A stretch of DNA of 64,000 nt, taken from positions 40,399,501 through 40,463,500 of the forward strand of contig NC_133184.1 in NCBI RefSeq assembly GCF_049306965.1. The letters run 5' to 3'. Shown one piece after another: positions 42,339-64,000 of this stretch. This DNA is from Danio rerio (taxonomy: Eukaryota; Chordata; Actinopteri; Cypriniformes; Danionidae). How positions within the stretch are numbered: the stretch's first letter is position 1; each line of letters opens with the position of its first letter. The notes beneath the pieces were generated by a model that ran no database searches, was not told the origin of the DNA, and saw only the letters and a program-made list of their open reading frames with translations. The position numbers were made by a program, and so were the translations under genes.

Positions 42339-43295
42339 ATGGATCCGCCTGTGGTTAACATGAGCTCTGTGGCATTTGCCTTGATTAATGTGCCTGTTTC
42401 GATGACCACTAATCTGATGAATGTCTTTTTTGTGTACTGTATGTTTTCTTCAGACCAAGGACCAGCAAGCGGCGTAAAACCGCCTCTTAATGTTTTACTG
42501 TGGTCACTTATTGGATGCAGTCTTTTTTATAACATTTTAAACCTTTTATTTGTTTTCTTGGACATTTTGTATGCATCTCAATGGATTTACGATGTTTCAG
42601 GATCTGCTATTGTTCTTGCCATGTGGACTGGTTTCACTACCTCACTTTGGCTGAATGTTTGTTACTTCTTCCAGATCGTTCCTGTCCAGTGGCCGTTTTT
42701 GGTCTGGATGAAGCAGCACATCAGGCTCATTGTGTACTCGGCATTATTTGCAGATAGACTATTCTTTCTATCTGAATTCCTTTTTCGTGTCATCTTGGAA
42801 ATGACTGAAATTCCTGCAGCAGGATTTAATTCAACCAGCGATCATGAGAACATCACCAGCGAATCAAATTTAAGACCAGACACAATTGAAATCTACATTA
42901 CATATATGTCTATTCGAGGTTGTGTTTTTGTGCTTTGTGTTGTCGTCATGCTGGCGTCAGGGATTACGACTGTCATTTACTTGTGGAAGCACATGAAGAG
43001 AATGGAGAAAAACAGCACAGTTTTTTCTGTTCTTCGAAACAAGCAGCAGATGAGATTGACAATCATCGGCATCATTCAGACGGTCCTCTTCTCTCTGGGT
43101 TTACTGTGGCTTATGGGAGAAGAGCTCCTTGTGCATTTTGGTGTTTGTTTGGATGGAGGACGTTTGCTTCGCTCTGTTATGGCACTGTACTCTCTTGGGG
43201 TGAACATACTTTTAATGATTGGTCAGTCAAAATACCGCCTGATGGCCAACAATATCTGCAGAAAAGTACAAAGACTGAAACTTACATTTGCTTAA
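42339..43295 (+). CDS. Bitter taste receptor (T2R family) gene 3, intact and intronless
   Basis: A single exon of 318 residues, clearly related to genes 1 and 2 but much more diverged. Shared blocks are NVPVS in TM1, KPPLNVLLWSLIGCSLFYNI in TM2, NVCYFFQIVPVQWPFLVWMK in TM3/loop 2, YLWKHMKRMEKN in loop 3, QQMRLTIIGIIQTVLFSLG in TM6 and IGQSKYRLMANNI at the end of TM7. Sequons NSTS and NITS occur in extracellular loop 2. An in-frame ATG 24 codons upstream (42267) would start before the TATA box and include promoter sequence, so 42339 is preferred. A candidate poly(A) signal AATAAA lies at 43922. Confidence 0.88.
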   Translation: MDPPVVNMSSVAFALINVPVSMTTNLMNVFFVYCMFSSDQGPASGVKPPLNVLLWSLIGCSLFYNILNLLFVFLDILYASQWIYDVSGSAIVLAMWTGFTTSLWLNVCYFFQIVPVQWPFLVWMKQHIRLIVYSALFADRLFFLSEFLFRVILEMTEIPAAGFNSTSDHENITSESNLRPDTIEIYITYMSIRGCVFVLCVVVMLASGITTVIYLWKHMKRMEKNSTVFSVLRNKQQMRLTIIGIIQTVLFSLGLLWLMGEELLVHFGVCLDGGRLLRSVMALYSLGVNILLMIGQSKYRLMANNICRKVQRLKLTFA

Positions 43296-45153
43296 TTTCC
43301 TTTAGGTCATCACGTCACAGCAGATTCATATAGGCATGAAAAAGGAAAAGAAAGCAATGTTGGGGTGGCACTCAACTAAATATTTCCAAAAATGCTCTGA
43401 AATCTGAATGTATTGAAACATCAAATGTACTCCATACAGTAATTTAGTGACTTTTGTCATCGTCACAGAATATACAAAACAAGGCTGGAGTTAAATTCAT
43501 GTTACTAACGTGCCAACAACTGTCAATAATAGAATATCATTTGCAGAATTTTGAATGAGAGTGATGTTAACATTTGCAAACCAAAAAAAGTTTTCATTAG
43601 TTTAACTCTTTGCATACTCTTTATGCAAAGCAGTAAAACTGTAGGCATTTTTTCCTGTGGTATTATTCCTATTATACAAACTCTCATTTGGATATTAGAC
43701 ATTGGTATTTATAGTTTCATGTGTGTGTTAGGTATTTATTATATGTTTGCTTAGTCAATACTTGATAATAATGACTTTAAAATAATCACATGCTCTGTTT
43801 TTCTTAGACTGATCTTGTCATTCTGACATTCACTGTTTTTACATGCATACAGCATGACTGTAACTTGTAAGTGTAATTGAGAACTAGACAACAGTCAAAT
43901 GAAATTTGTGATTTTTGCATAAATAAAGACCTTGATTCTTTTTCTTAAACTGACAAGGTACACATTTCCTTGTAAAATAAAAGTCTTGTTTTGTTCTTCA
44001 GTTGTTCCAGGTCTGCTGTGACATCAATTGTAAAAAAAAAAAAAAAAAAAAAAAACAAGGAACATTTTAAATTTCATACAGATAGCACAGTACAAATAGT
44101 GAAATACTGAGATTTGTTAATTAAACTATTATTTTAAGTTTTTATTTCGGTTTGCACCATGATGTGCCCTCCTGTATCATCTCTGCCTTTCTGCAGCAGA
44201 CAATAGTGCCATATTCCCTGTCAAAATCATGCGCATGTTTTAAACTGATCTTCTTTGATTGTAGTCAAGGGCGTAGATTTGCTCTTGACATTGGTTGGGC
44301 GTACATCTCTAAAGCGCATGTATTGAACCGCACAAATTCTGTTTCGTGCTTTTAAATCATAAATAAAAAGGTTTTAAACACTTAATATTACAAATATCAA
44401 CTGATGAAGCATGCTCCGAAACTCAATTTACATGAATGTACTGCAATGTGATGCATGCATGTGATGCAATTTAACTGTTTCATCCCAATTATCAATTATT
44501 TATGTCTATGGATTTAACCCTTTGAGCACATCTAGGTCACTAAGGGTTTACAGAGCTTTATTTTATTTTTAGTGTGATTCAACTATTGGTGGGGACATTT
44601 TAGTAATTGGTGGATATTGGTGGGCACACATCCCCTCCGTCAGTGTCAATTTCTATGTCCTTGAAATAAGTTAATAATAATAAATAGCAATACCATTGAC
44701 AATATATATGCAATATTTAAGCAAAACAGTAAGAGGGTGTACGGTAGCAGGAGTGACATTTTTTGCAAAACTCAGTCATTACTACTTGCAGTATATGGTG
44801 AACACTGAGCTAGCACATGGTGACCTGAGGAAGATTTGAAACATGTTTATTAACTGCATTTCTCAAAATTACAAAAAAAAAAAAAAAAATTCCCTTTTAA
44901 AAATGGGTGACAGAGTGTTATGCTTACAACAGAAAACTCTGAATTGTTGAAAATAAAAGAAGATGGAGTCAGACTTCTCTGCTTCTTGTAGACAATTTCT
45001 CCCCATAATTGTGAGAATTTCTGAGAATCACATGACTAGCGGAGCAATCATTGGGCATTTTTTATTATAACAATTATAATGTAATGTACACCCTCAACAA
45101 CACGTGCACATACACAAACTCACTGCATGCAAACACACCTATACTGGCATATA
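43296..45153. other. T2R gene 3 downstream region; no further gene
   Basis: Holds a probable 3' UTR ending near AATAAA at 43922 (followed by a GT-rich tract), poly(A) runs at 44031-44055 and 44870-44890, and AT-rich DNA. No exon or classified element was recognised. Confidence 0.5.
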
Positions 45154-45669
45154 CACAGCAAAATATGGGGACCCAAAACAACTCTATGGGTGTTAATTTC
45201 AACCCTTTGAAAGTGTCTCATGGGGTCCACTCAAAACAGACTTAAATCAACACTTTCAAAAGGGTTGGCACATTGACACCGAAGAAAGGGTTAATTTTAA
45301 CTCTGGGCAGAGTTAAAATATGTAACTATATTTAACACCGCCTGGTGTAATATATTGTTATTTTATTCAACTCTCTTGAGTGTAAATATGGTAAAAAGGT
45401 AAAATAGACTGTAAATTACAAAATAAAAAACATTTTATTTGAAAACATTCACCACTTCAACAATTCATTCAGTTTTTAAAATGCAACAATGTCAAATATG
45501 CTTTAAATGTTTTATTAGTACAGACAGTATCAACAAAATATGTATGACCAGTGCTCAAAAAGGCTGTTTCAGTCCTTTGGTCCAAACTTGATGTTTCATC
45601 AGAGCAATTTGAAAGTTCAATAAAGCGTCACTCATAGTTTTCTTCTGAACGCATAGTTTTCTTTTGAAA

Positions 45670-46484
45670 TTACATTTTAAACAACTTGGCGTGCAAATCT
45701 TTCACTTCTGGTGTTTCCTTGGTCCTCCATATCAAACACAGCAGTTTAAATGAAGGTATAAATGCTGTAAACTTGTGTGAAAACAAACTGGAGCTAGGAA
45801 ATCTCATCAAGCATGTCCTGTGAATGAAGTGCTTCCCAGCCACAGGATGTCCTTTATATCCATGACGATGTAGCAGCTGCTGATCGCTCGTCTGGTGGTT
45901 TCTGATGCACGGATATACTGTAGGGTGATGCTCATCTAAGAACTCTTCAAGACTCCAGCATGACTAAGAAAAATGTTTGAAAACAAATTGCAGTCAAATT
46001 CTATGATATATTTAAAAGAACATTTAAAGTAAATAAAACATTAAAGAAATCTAAACTAACCTTTTGAAAATCTTCATGATGAGGCACAACTTGACTCTCC
46101 CAGCTGGTTGAGGTGACAGGATATGGAAAAGTAGAAAAAACACATACATCACTGTTGGATCTCCAAAAACAATTAGGTTAACCACTATGACTAGAACTGG
46201 AAAAACAGGCAGCTGTCTGTCTAGAATCCAGAATTTAACACAACACTTGGAGCAAAATTTAGAGGAGCTTAAAATCTTTTATATCATTTAGTGATGCTGA
46301 CTTCCCCAAAATATTGGCCACAGTGTAAAAAATATTCATAAACTTACAGTTTTCTGTGAGCGTGTGCGTGCATGTGTGTGTGCGTGTGTGTGTGTGTGTG
46401 TGTGTGCGTGTGTGCGTGTTTCTTTACCAGATTCAACTTGTTAGGCCCTTTCAGGTCCAGTATTGATGCCACCTTTCCTGGAGT
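45670..46484 (-). CDS. Possible three-exon minus-strand gene within the CACTA-like element
   Basis: Reading the minus strand: exon 46484-46428 (acceptor CATCTGCTAG, donor CTG|GTAAAG) gives TPGKVASILDLKGPNKLNL. Exon 46096-46061 (acceptor AGCTGGGAG, donor AAAAG|GTTAGT) gives SQVVPHHEDFQK; a stronger-looking acceptor seven bases upstream would change the phase. Exon 45963-45670 (acceptor TTTCTTAG) gives SCWSLEEFLDEHHPTVYPCI, then HGYKGHPVAGKHFIHRTCLM, and ends VKDLHAKLFKM before TAA. The three pieces join in frame to 128 residues. The protein family is not recognised. His and Cys spacing (HH, C, H, H, C) might bind metal, but that is speculation. It may be transposon-encoded or captured host sequence. 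No start exon was identified. Confidence 0.35.
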
Positions 46485-47159
46485 CTAGCAGATGTTTCAG
46501 GTCCAAATATAATCTAAAATATTAGGATAAGCAGAAGAGGAAAAGTGCAAAGCAGAGCAAAACATTATTTAAGTAACAGTTCACCCACAATACAAAACTT
46601 ATCACCTTCATGTCATTTGTTATTCTCTAATGCTCTAATACCCTCTCAGCTTATTGTGAAACAAATACAGAACTTTATCAAACATACCTTAATTATTATC
46701 ACCACATATGACCAAGAAGGTGTGCTTGGTCATTTCACCAACTCTGGAAATACACCATCCGTCTCTAATCAGCCACCGTCACAGGGTCTTGTGTTATTGT
46801 ATAGAGAACTGTGGCTGTTAAAAAACAACAACACATTAGTATCAAACACATATGCATAACCTTCAGATAAAAGAGATAAACATCACAAAGTATGCCTCAC
46901 ACTTTTTCAGATATCTTTTGATTCAGATGTTGATTATTGATAATAAATCTACAAATCAAACTTGTATCATCATTATGCTGCTCAAATATGAATCAGTTGA
47001 TTAATTTTACAGACAGGTGGCTGTTTACAACGCACTAAATTGTCTTTAATAAAACGGAAATGTTGTGTACAGTAAATGCTAAGTTTAGCCTAACTTATAG
47101 TTTTAAGCACAATATCATGTGGGAGAAAAAGCTTGACTAAGATGTTCCTGACTACAGAA

Positions 47160-47530
47160 ATAGCCTAACTTACTAACGTCAGACATCCCGAGTTGGGAAA
47201 AGTCATTTTCGGGGGATACAGAGTTGATTTGCGGGAGGTAACGTTAGCGGGAGAGATGAGTACCTGAAGAGCAATGAGATGAGTTGCGCGCGACGTACCT
47301 AAAAAGCGGTGGGGGTGACTTGCGCGCGACGTACCTAAAGAGCTGGGAGGGATGCGGTGGAGAGGGGTGTGCAAAGTGTTTAATGACCGGGCGGGAGACG
47401 CGCGATTTCCAGGAGATTATCATTCATTTGCGGGCATTTACTTGGGCATCTGGGAGTCTCTGTGCATTTGGGGGATAACGTTAACGTTAGTCCCGCAACT
47501 TCCGGGAGACTTCTGTAACGTCAAATGTCT
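47160..47530. promoter_or_regulatory. GC/CpG-rich block in the CACTA-like element, possible promoter
   Basis: The block is much richer in CpG than its surroundings, with a repeated GCGCGCGACGTACCTAAA (near 47287 and 47322) and AACGTTA motifs. It lies upstream of the candidate minus-strand exons. Promoter function is inference from composition only. Confidence 0.3.
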
Positions 47531-48461
47531 GATAAAGTGCAAACGCGGTCATTTAAAGACATTAATGTTAACATTCCGACTTTAATGGTTGTCAACACTT
47601 AATATAATTCAAGCGTAACTGTTACGTTATCACACGAGTCTATGGACTAACGGTATATGGACGGCCACGAATGAACCAGTTTAAAAGGGCTGCGGTGTTT
47701 AAAATAACCAAATTAACTTACACGAATAACAAACAATCATATGTTTCAGTCAGGAAGCCTTTTACAAGTAAGCATGTTCATTTACTCACAGATATGTTTT
47801 AGAAACTCCAGAGCTCATGGAAACCGTCCTGTGTTGCCGTTAGCATCCGGGCAGAGTAGGCTAGGCGCTCCGGGGATTCCCTCGCTAGTTTGCTTGGAAT
47901 TAAAGGAGAAGTGTCGATTTTATTTTGCAGATGGGTAACAACGCACAAAATAGCATTAAGCGTGACAGAAATGTGTTGAACATGTACATTTGATGTCTTT
48001 ATGCACTATGTATGCGTGAGCATATATAAAAACATTCTTGAAAAGAAGTCAATAGTAATGCAGTTAAGCTAAATACACAAACGACCATGAATGAACCGCA
48101 GAAGTTTAAAATTGTCACTCCATTATAAAGTTATTAATTTAACAATATGTTTACAACTGTATTTCCTTAAAGAAAGTCAGTAAAATACCAACATTTAGGT
48201 AGTTTGACTCACCAGTTGCTGTTCTAAACCTCAGATGGAAAATGGCGTCTGGAAAATTCTTCAGTGACTGGGGCTGCATGAATTCCCGGATGTTGGAAAT
48301 AACACCACCAAGTGTTGAAAAGATAACTCCTTGATTTCGCACTGAATAAAATCAATTCTAACTCTTATTATATTCATTTATCAAAATCTAACTCTTTAAC
48401 GTCAACACTTTACTCTGAAATGCTTCAACACCGAGAATTTAACTCTGATGAATTTGCTGTG

Positions 48462-48972
48462 TAGCCCCAATGCCTAAACTCAATGCGTGTATAAACACCC
48501 AAAATTACACTTGTGCAAACATACAAAAAAATAAATAAATAAAATTCACAAACGTTTATCACAAATCTGGTTATTGCAAAGCTTATGAAATAGAAATAAT
48601 GTGATTAATAGAGGGATTAAATATGTTAAATTATGAACATATGTTATATAAAATATTAGTCTATATAAATAGACTATTCAAAATAAGAAATATTTTTATT
48701 TAAAACCTTTTCATTTAATTGGGTAATTACATACACAAATATAAATGGACAGATAGAACCCTTAAAGGACGTTCAAAAAGCCACCAGAATTATAAATATA
48801 AATGTATACTCAAACTAAACTCCTCTTTTCTATTGCAAATGTTAATGTAGCCTATAGTCTTCTTGTTTTGTTTTTTACATTTTTATAAATATTCTGCTTT
48901 TTATATGTTTTTACAATGTGGGTGTCAAAATTGCAAGATTTTGGTATCATTTTGATTGTTAATTATTCAGCA

Positions 48973-49005
<33 letters not shown>

Positions 49006-50499
49006 CCGCTGATTAAAAGTCTCTGCTCATCATGTTGGTCAAGTTAACCCCCACGGAAAAGCTATATGTATTATCTGGACACTCCTTTTGTGTTTAATAA
49101 CTAGCCTACTAATATTTTTACAGCAGCTGGCATCCAGCATTTTGGTGCATTAGCCTGTTTATTGGTGACAGGAAAACCCACTTAAGTGCATTCCTGCCCC
49201 CTACTGGACATAAGTGTGTATCAACTAATATTAGACAAACATATTCTATTCAAAATGATTACTTAAGCAACCTTATATTTATTAAACCATAATAACATTT
49301 TCAATAATTTAATTGCATAATAAACCTTTAATTTTGCAGGAGCATTCCTTAGCATTATCTTTTTATTTATTTTTTTAGAATTAGCATAATCTATTTTCAT
49401 AATTCAACATATGTAATTCCTCTGTTAATCACATTATTTCTGTTTCTTAAGGTTTGCAATAACCTGATTCATGACAAATAATAATCTTGTTCATAACACT
49501 CAAAGGACTTTTACGTTGAAATTAAACTACTTCCTTTTAAAGTGAAATAACTTCCTTTTACTGTGATAATTCATGCATACACACATATGAAATCACTTGC
49601 ATATATGTAGATACACAACTAACTGTATGTTTGAGAATTTTATTTTGTATGTTTGCACAAGTGTCATTTGGGTGTTTATGCACACATCAAGTTTATATTC
49701 TTATGTGAGGGTTTATGGGTGTATATGCATAGATCAAGTTTATATGTACATGCAAGTGTGTTAATGTGAGTGTTAATGTGAGGATCGAGTTTATATTTAT
49801 GCGCGTGTGTATGTGGGTGTATTCATGCGTCAAGTTTATATGTATATACACAAGTTTCATCCATGTTGTTTTGAACTTCCAGTGGTATAGGTGTATATGC
49901 GAGTAATTTATAGGTGTATATACACGTGTTTTATGTATGTGTTGGTAAGCAAAGTTTGATTTAAATCCTACACGGCACCTCATACCACCTGGTGGACTGA
50001 ATGCATATTACAATCTCTGCTCAGAGCACAGAACAGCTGAAGCGTTCAACAAGCTCTGCGTTTCAAGCCTAGACACGCTCTCAGTTAGAAAGAAAAAACA
50101 AACATAAGAGCAGATTTTCAGAAATCCTGCTCCTTTGACCAAACTGGTCGAAAAATGTGATGTAGCTGTGGCTGTGGTGGAATTCTGAGCTCTTTTGTTT
50201 TAAGATCACGAAAACAATCTTCAACTCAATTGTGTTTATCATCAGCACATGTAATAAGGATTTTCTCACCAATAGCTTAAATGAGCACAAATATGCCACA
50301 CATATCCTGCATGTCAAGACGATCTCAGTTGTTTTCATTGCCGCACACAAATAAAGGTCGATAACTATCATTGTGAAATACCTATCTACAGATCCAAATA
50401 AAGTTAGATGAGTTAATAAAAAACTCAATAGTTTTCATATTTATGCGCTCAATAAAAAGTAACCAACGATGTACATAAACGCACACACACACACACACA
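48462..50499. other. Intergenic; A-tract and periodic GT-rich DNA
   Basis: Contains poly(A) at 48976-49003, a loosely periodic AAGTTTATATGTATAT / GGGTGTATATGC tract at about 49680-49930, and (CA)n at 50481-50501 just upstream of the kansl1l first exon. No gene was seen. A 29-bp sequence at 49985-50013 is an exact copy of 37562-37590. Confidence 0.5.
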
Positions 50500-50501
50500 C
50501 G

Positions 50502-50696
50502 CTCCCTCTTTCTCTCGCTCTCTCTTTCTCTGCGCTACAGTGGCGGTTGTTCAGCTGTGTGAAGGAGCATATCGGACTGGATTAGTCTATTTCCGATCTC
50601 AAAATAATTATTGAGGAGTACTTTTATGGATCATTCATGGATGATCGTCTATATGTGGTCTGTCTGTTAGTTGCAGGAATATGGGACTGTTAAAAG
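50502..50696 (+). other. kansl1l: Probable kansl1l first exon and promoter-proximal region
   Basis: A CT-rich TATA-less stretch precedes sequence ending TTAAAAG|GTGAGC, a strong donor. The exon is probably 5' UTR. ATGGGACTGTTAAAAG at its end could start translation (MGLLK, phase 1) if it splices to an AACAG acceptor at 50877, which keeps the kansl1l frame. The exact transcription start is not visible. Confidence 0.45.
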
Positions 50697-51053
50697 GTGA
50701 GCTTTCCGTTATTCCAATCTTTCCGTTATTTTCATACTGCGCTAATCGCGAAAAGTGAAGCGTTAGTTTAACCGTTTAAATATTTGCCGTTATTCTCTAT
50801 TTTGTTGTAAAGGCTACCATAATTATCTGTTGTAACAGACGATGTCTTTTAGCCGACCAGAATGATCAATTAAACAGTTTCGGATGATGTTATAAGATTC
50901 ATCAACAGTCCCAGGACAGGAAAAGGGGAATTACTCCTGCTCTCATTCAGTCATCAGATCAAAACCTTCATTGATTTCATCCACTGCTTTGAGTCACTTA
51001 AAAGTAGTGAGAGTACGGGCAGTGTGGATGTGGAGAATAGCTTTGCGCAGAAG

Positions 51054-62153
<11,100 letters not shown>

Positions 62154-63223
62154 GTTGGTATTTTATTTATAGCCACATTGGTCTGAAAGTATCTTTTTAG
62201 ATAACCGGTCAATAAATGGTGTTTGTCAGATTTTAAAATGTTTTTGTTTAAAGAAGACTCACTAAGAGTGCATTTATTTGATCAAGAAACACCAAGCAGT
62301 AATGTTCATGCTAATGCCTTTTCAAGAGTTCCCACTTAGATATGCTTGGCACTTATAGCAGGTTTGGCATGCTGTCCCGGGAGAGAACCCTGAGCTCGGA
62401 GATATTTGAGCCCAGGGCTCCCGCCCGGTCTAGAAGCATATCAGGAGAACCGAGATCAGGTAGGTCTCGATCGCTCCCCCTTTAGAAGGGGAGAAAAAGG
62501 AGGAGATGGGGTGGAAGGGGGGATTCTTCCAAAATGAAGATAGTGCAATGAGGAGAAAGTGATCCATTTATACTAAGCTAGGATCATTCTGATTGGATTA
62601 TTACTGATTACGGATGAGTGGCCAGCGGTGCACAATCATATCACGTGCTCCTCTCGAAATTAGTTTATGAAACTTCACTTAAAGGGCCCATGAAATGAAA
62701 TGTTTCAGCATATGTTCGTTTTTAGATTATCTATTAAGCTAGTGCACACCAAAATGTGACAGAAATTGTGTTTAGAAGGTTGAAGTTTTAGAAAATTGAT
62801 ATATAAACAAGTAAAGCTTGTCGTTTGTCACCTGCAACTATAAGTTAATCAATGGTTTCATTCATGTCACCTCATACTTCCGTTTCTCATCAAATCATGA
62901 CCAATCAAATGCACTCTAGTGTCTGTATCTCTCTAGTAAACCTTTAAATATTTGCTGAACATCATTAATGTGCTTAAATAAAAAAGGCAAAGCTCATCTG
63001 TGTTTGGCAATGCCTGAACTAGTGGGATTTGCTGTGTACCATGTCCAGTATTTACACCGAATAAAGTGTTTGTATGTTTTCTCAATTGTCCACAGGGGAG
63101 CTCTGAAAGAATAGCCTAGCTTTCATTTTATCCTTTCCCCTGGAAGTGGCTAACATGCTGTGCTCAGGCCAGCTGCACTTCCATAAATGACAATAATCTT
63201 GGAATTGCGAAAGGCTGACTTGT

Positions 63224-63362
63224 GGTCTGTCCTGCTGTCATTCAGTGTTTTCTATAGGCAGCATAGAACTGTAACTCAGACATACTGTCTTTAAAATCAA
63301 GTACGTCTGAGTTACAGTTCTATGCTGCCTATAGAGAACACTGAATGACAGCAGGACAGACC
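63224..63362. repeat. Near-perfect 58-bp hairpin
   Basis: The arm at 63224-63281 and the arm at 63305-63362 are reverse complements with a single mismatch, around a 23-nt loop. Weaker pairing (TGACTT / AAGTCA) extends outside. It lies in a kansl1l intron. It could be a foldback MITE, a recent inverted duplication or a hairpin-RNA source. Confidence 0.85.
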
Positions 63363-63656
63363 TAAAGTCAACCAGTCTACACTAAACTGAAAGGGATGGA
63401 GGGAAAATTAGAATAATATATATATAAGAATATTTTATGTATCATAACTTTTTAAAATGTCGGCGTGAGCAGCTTGTAATGACATTAAAAACTAAACATT
63501 GTTTACAAATCCAAAGCAATGCATATACATTTTTTACTTATACTTAAAGAATAAAAAATACTTTTCTTTAACTATTTTGAAACATTAAATGATGTTCAGT
63601 TGCTTGTTCATAACTTGTGCACAGATGTGAGCAAAAGCGATATGCTGTATACTGTA

Positions 63657-63842
63657 GGTCTCAAACTTGATTCCTGGAGGACCACAGCTCTGCACAATTT
63701 TGCTTCAACTTTAATCAAACACAGCTGATCCAACTAGTCACGGTGTCCAAGACTACTAGAGATTATTTAGCAGGTGTGAGTTGGAGGTGGTTGGAGCTAA
63801 ACTGTGCAGAGCTGCGGCCCTCCACGAATTGAGTTCGAGACC
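63657..63842. mobile_element. MITE with GGTCTCAAACT ends
   Basis: GGTCTCAAACTTGATTCCTG at the left and CGAATTGAGTTCGAGACC at the right. The interior matches the copy at 22280-22463 in reverse orientation. Confidence 0.75.
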
Positions 63843-64000
63843 ATTGCTGTAGGCTGCAGTTCACTTCATTTACCAATGTCTCTCATCGGTTTGTCTCTCT
63901 GAATTCTCATAAATCCCCTTTTAACAAAGAGTAAAAAGTAAAATGACACTTTTTGGTAATTATGGGACTGTTAATCCTTAAAAATGACAAGACCATAAAA

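Larger units (their letters stand above)
45154..48461. mobile_element. CACTA/EnSpm-like DNA transposon, 3.3 kb
   Basis: The ends are CACAGCAAAAT and ATTTGCTGTG, with TA outside both. The subterminal 200-300 bp on each side contain many short AACTCT / TTTAAC(A)CT / CAACACTTT motifs in both orientations, a CACTA-like trait. A (TG)n tract lies at about 46366-46415 and a GC-rich block at 47160-47530. No CACTA transposase was recognised, but a possible spliced minus-strand frame is present (45670-46484). The superfamily call is tentative. Confidence 0.6.
62154..64000. other. kansl1l: kansl1l intron; mostly unclassified
   Basis: Apart from the hairpin at 63224 and the MITE at 63657, I see an unclassified GC-richer repeat-like stretch at 62340-62640 and a TTAAAGGGCCCATGAAA start at 62681 resembling the TTAA elements but without a matching right end. 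No further kansl1l exon was identified. Confidence 0.5.

Noticed and set aside
49693-49983. Minus-strand frame rich in His, Thr and Ile
   Set aside because: It derives from the loosely periodic GTGTATATG tract; no homology pattern or splice context.

Overview
The window looks like nuclear DNA of a cyprinid fish, most likely zebrafish (Danio rerio) or a close relative. Three things point there: DANA-type tRNA-derived SINEs, dense small DNA transposons (hAT-like, TTAA-target, Tc1-like, CACTA-like), and long (TA)n tracts. Genes are split by GT-AG introns. No bacterial or CRISPR-type features were seen. All assignments were made by eye from motifs and splice-phase bookkeeping; no database search was run.

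Layout. (1) 1-5.0 kb holds a stack of nested DNA transposons and no gene. (2) 5.9-23.0 kb, + strand, is the 3' part of heg1 (heart of glass). It encodes a Ser/Thr-rich mucin exon, EGF-like modules, a membrane-proximal ectodomain, one transmembrane helix and the KRIT1-binding tail ending in RRDYF. Twelve exons join in frame to 889 residues plus stop. (3) 23.1-26.1 kb is transposon-rich. (4) 26.2-43.3 kb, + strand, holds three intact intronless bitter-taste-receptor-like (T2R) genes and one T2R pseudogene fragment. The first two genes lie in a duplicated block of about 2.6-2.9 kb. The copies are separated by about 5 kb of transposons: a Tc1-like element with an insertion inside it, and a Ty3/Gypsy fossil. 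All three genes share a core promoter at near-fixed spacing. (5) 38.4-41.5 kb is a TTAA element inserted at the edge of a 21-bp minisatellite. (6) 45.2-48.5 kb is a 3.3-kb CACTA-like element carrying a possible three-exon minus-strand reading frame. (7) 50.5-64 kb, + strand, is the 5' part of kansl1l, which continues past the window. Five coding exons join in frame to 465 codons and include an SARTRP WDR5-binding-type motif. Its introns hold L1, hAT-like and Tc1-like debris and a long hairpin.

heg1 acts at the endothelial and endocardial surface through the KRIT1/CCM pathway. kansl1l is a paralogue of the NSL histone-acetyltransferase scaffold. The T2R genes are chemosensory receptors. I see no functional link among the three; the T2R cluster simply lies between two conserved genes. 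The most interesting signals are the shared T2R core promoter, the concentration of T2R copy differences in one extracellular loop, the gene-like content of the CACTA-like element, and two long intronic hairpins.
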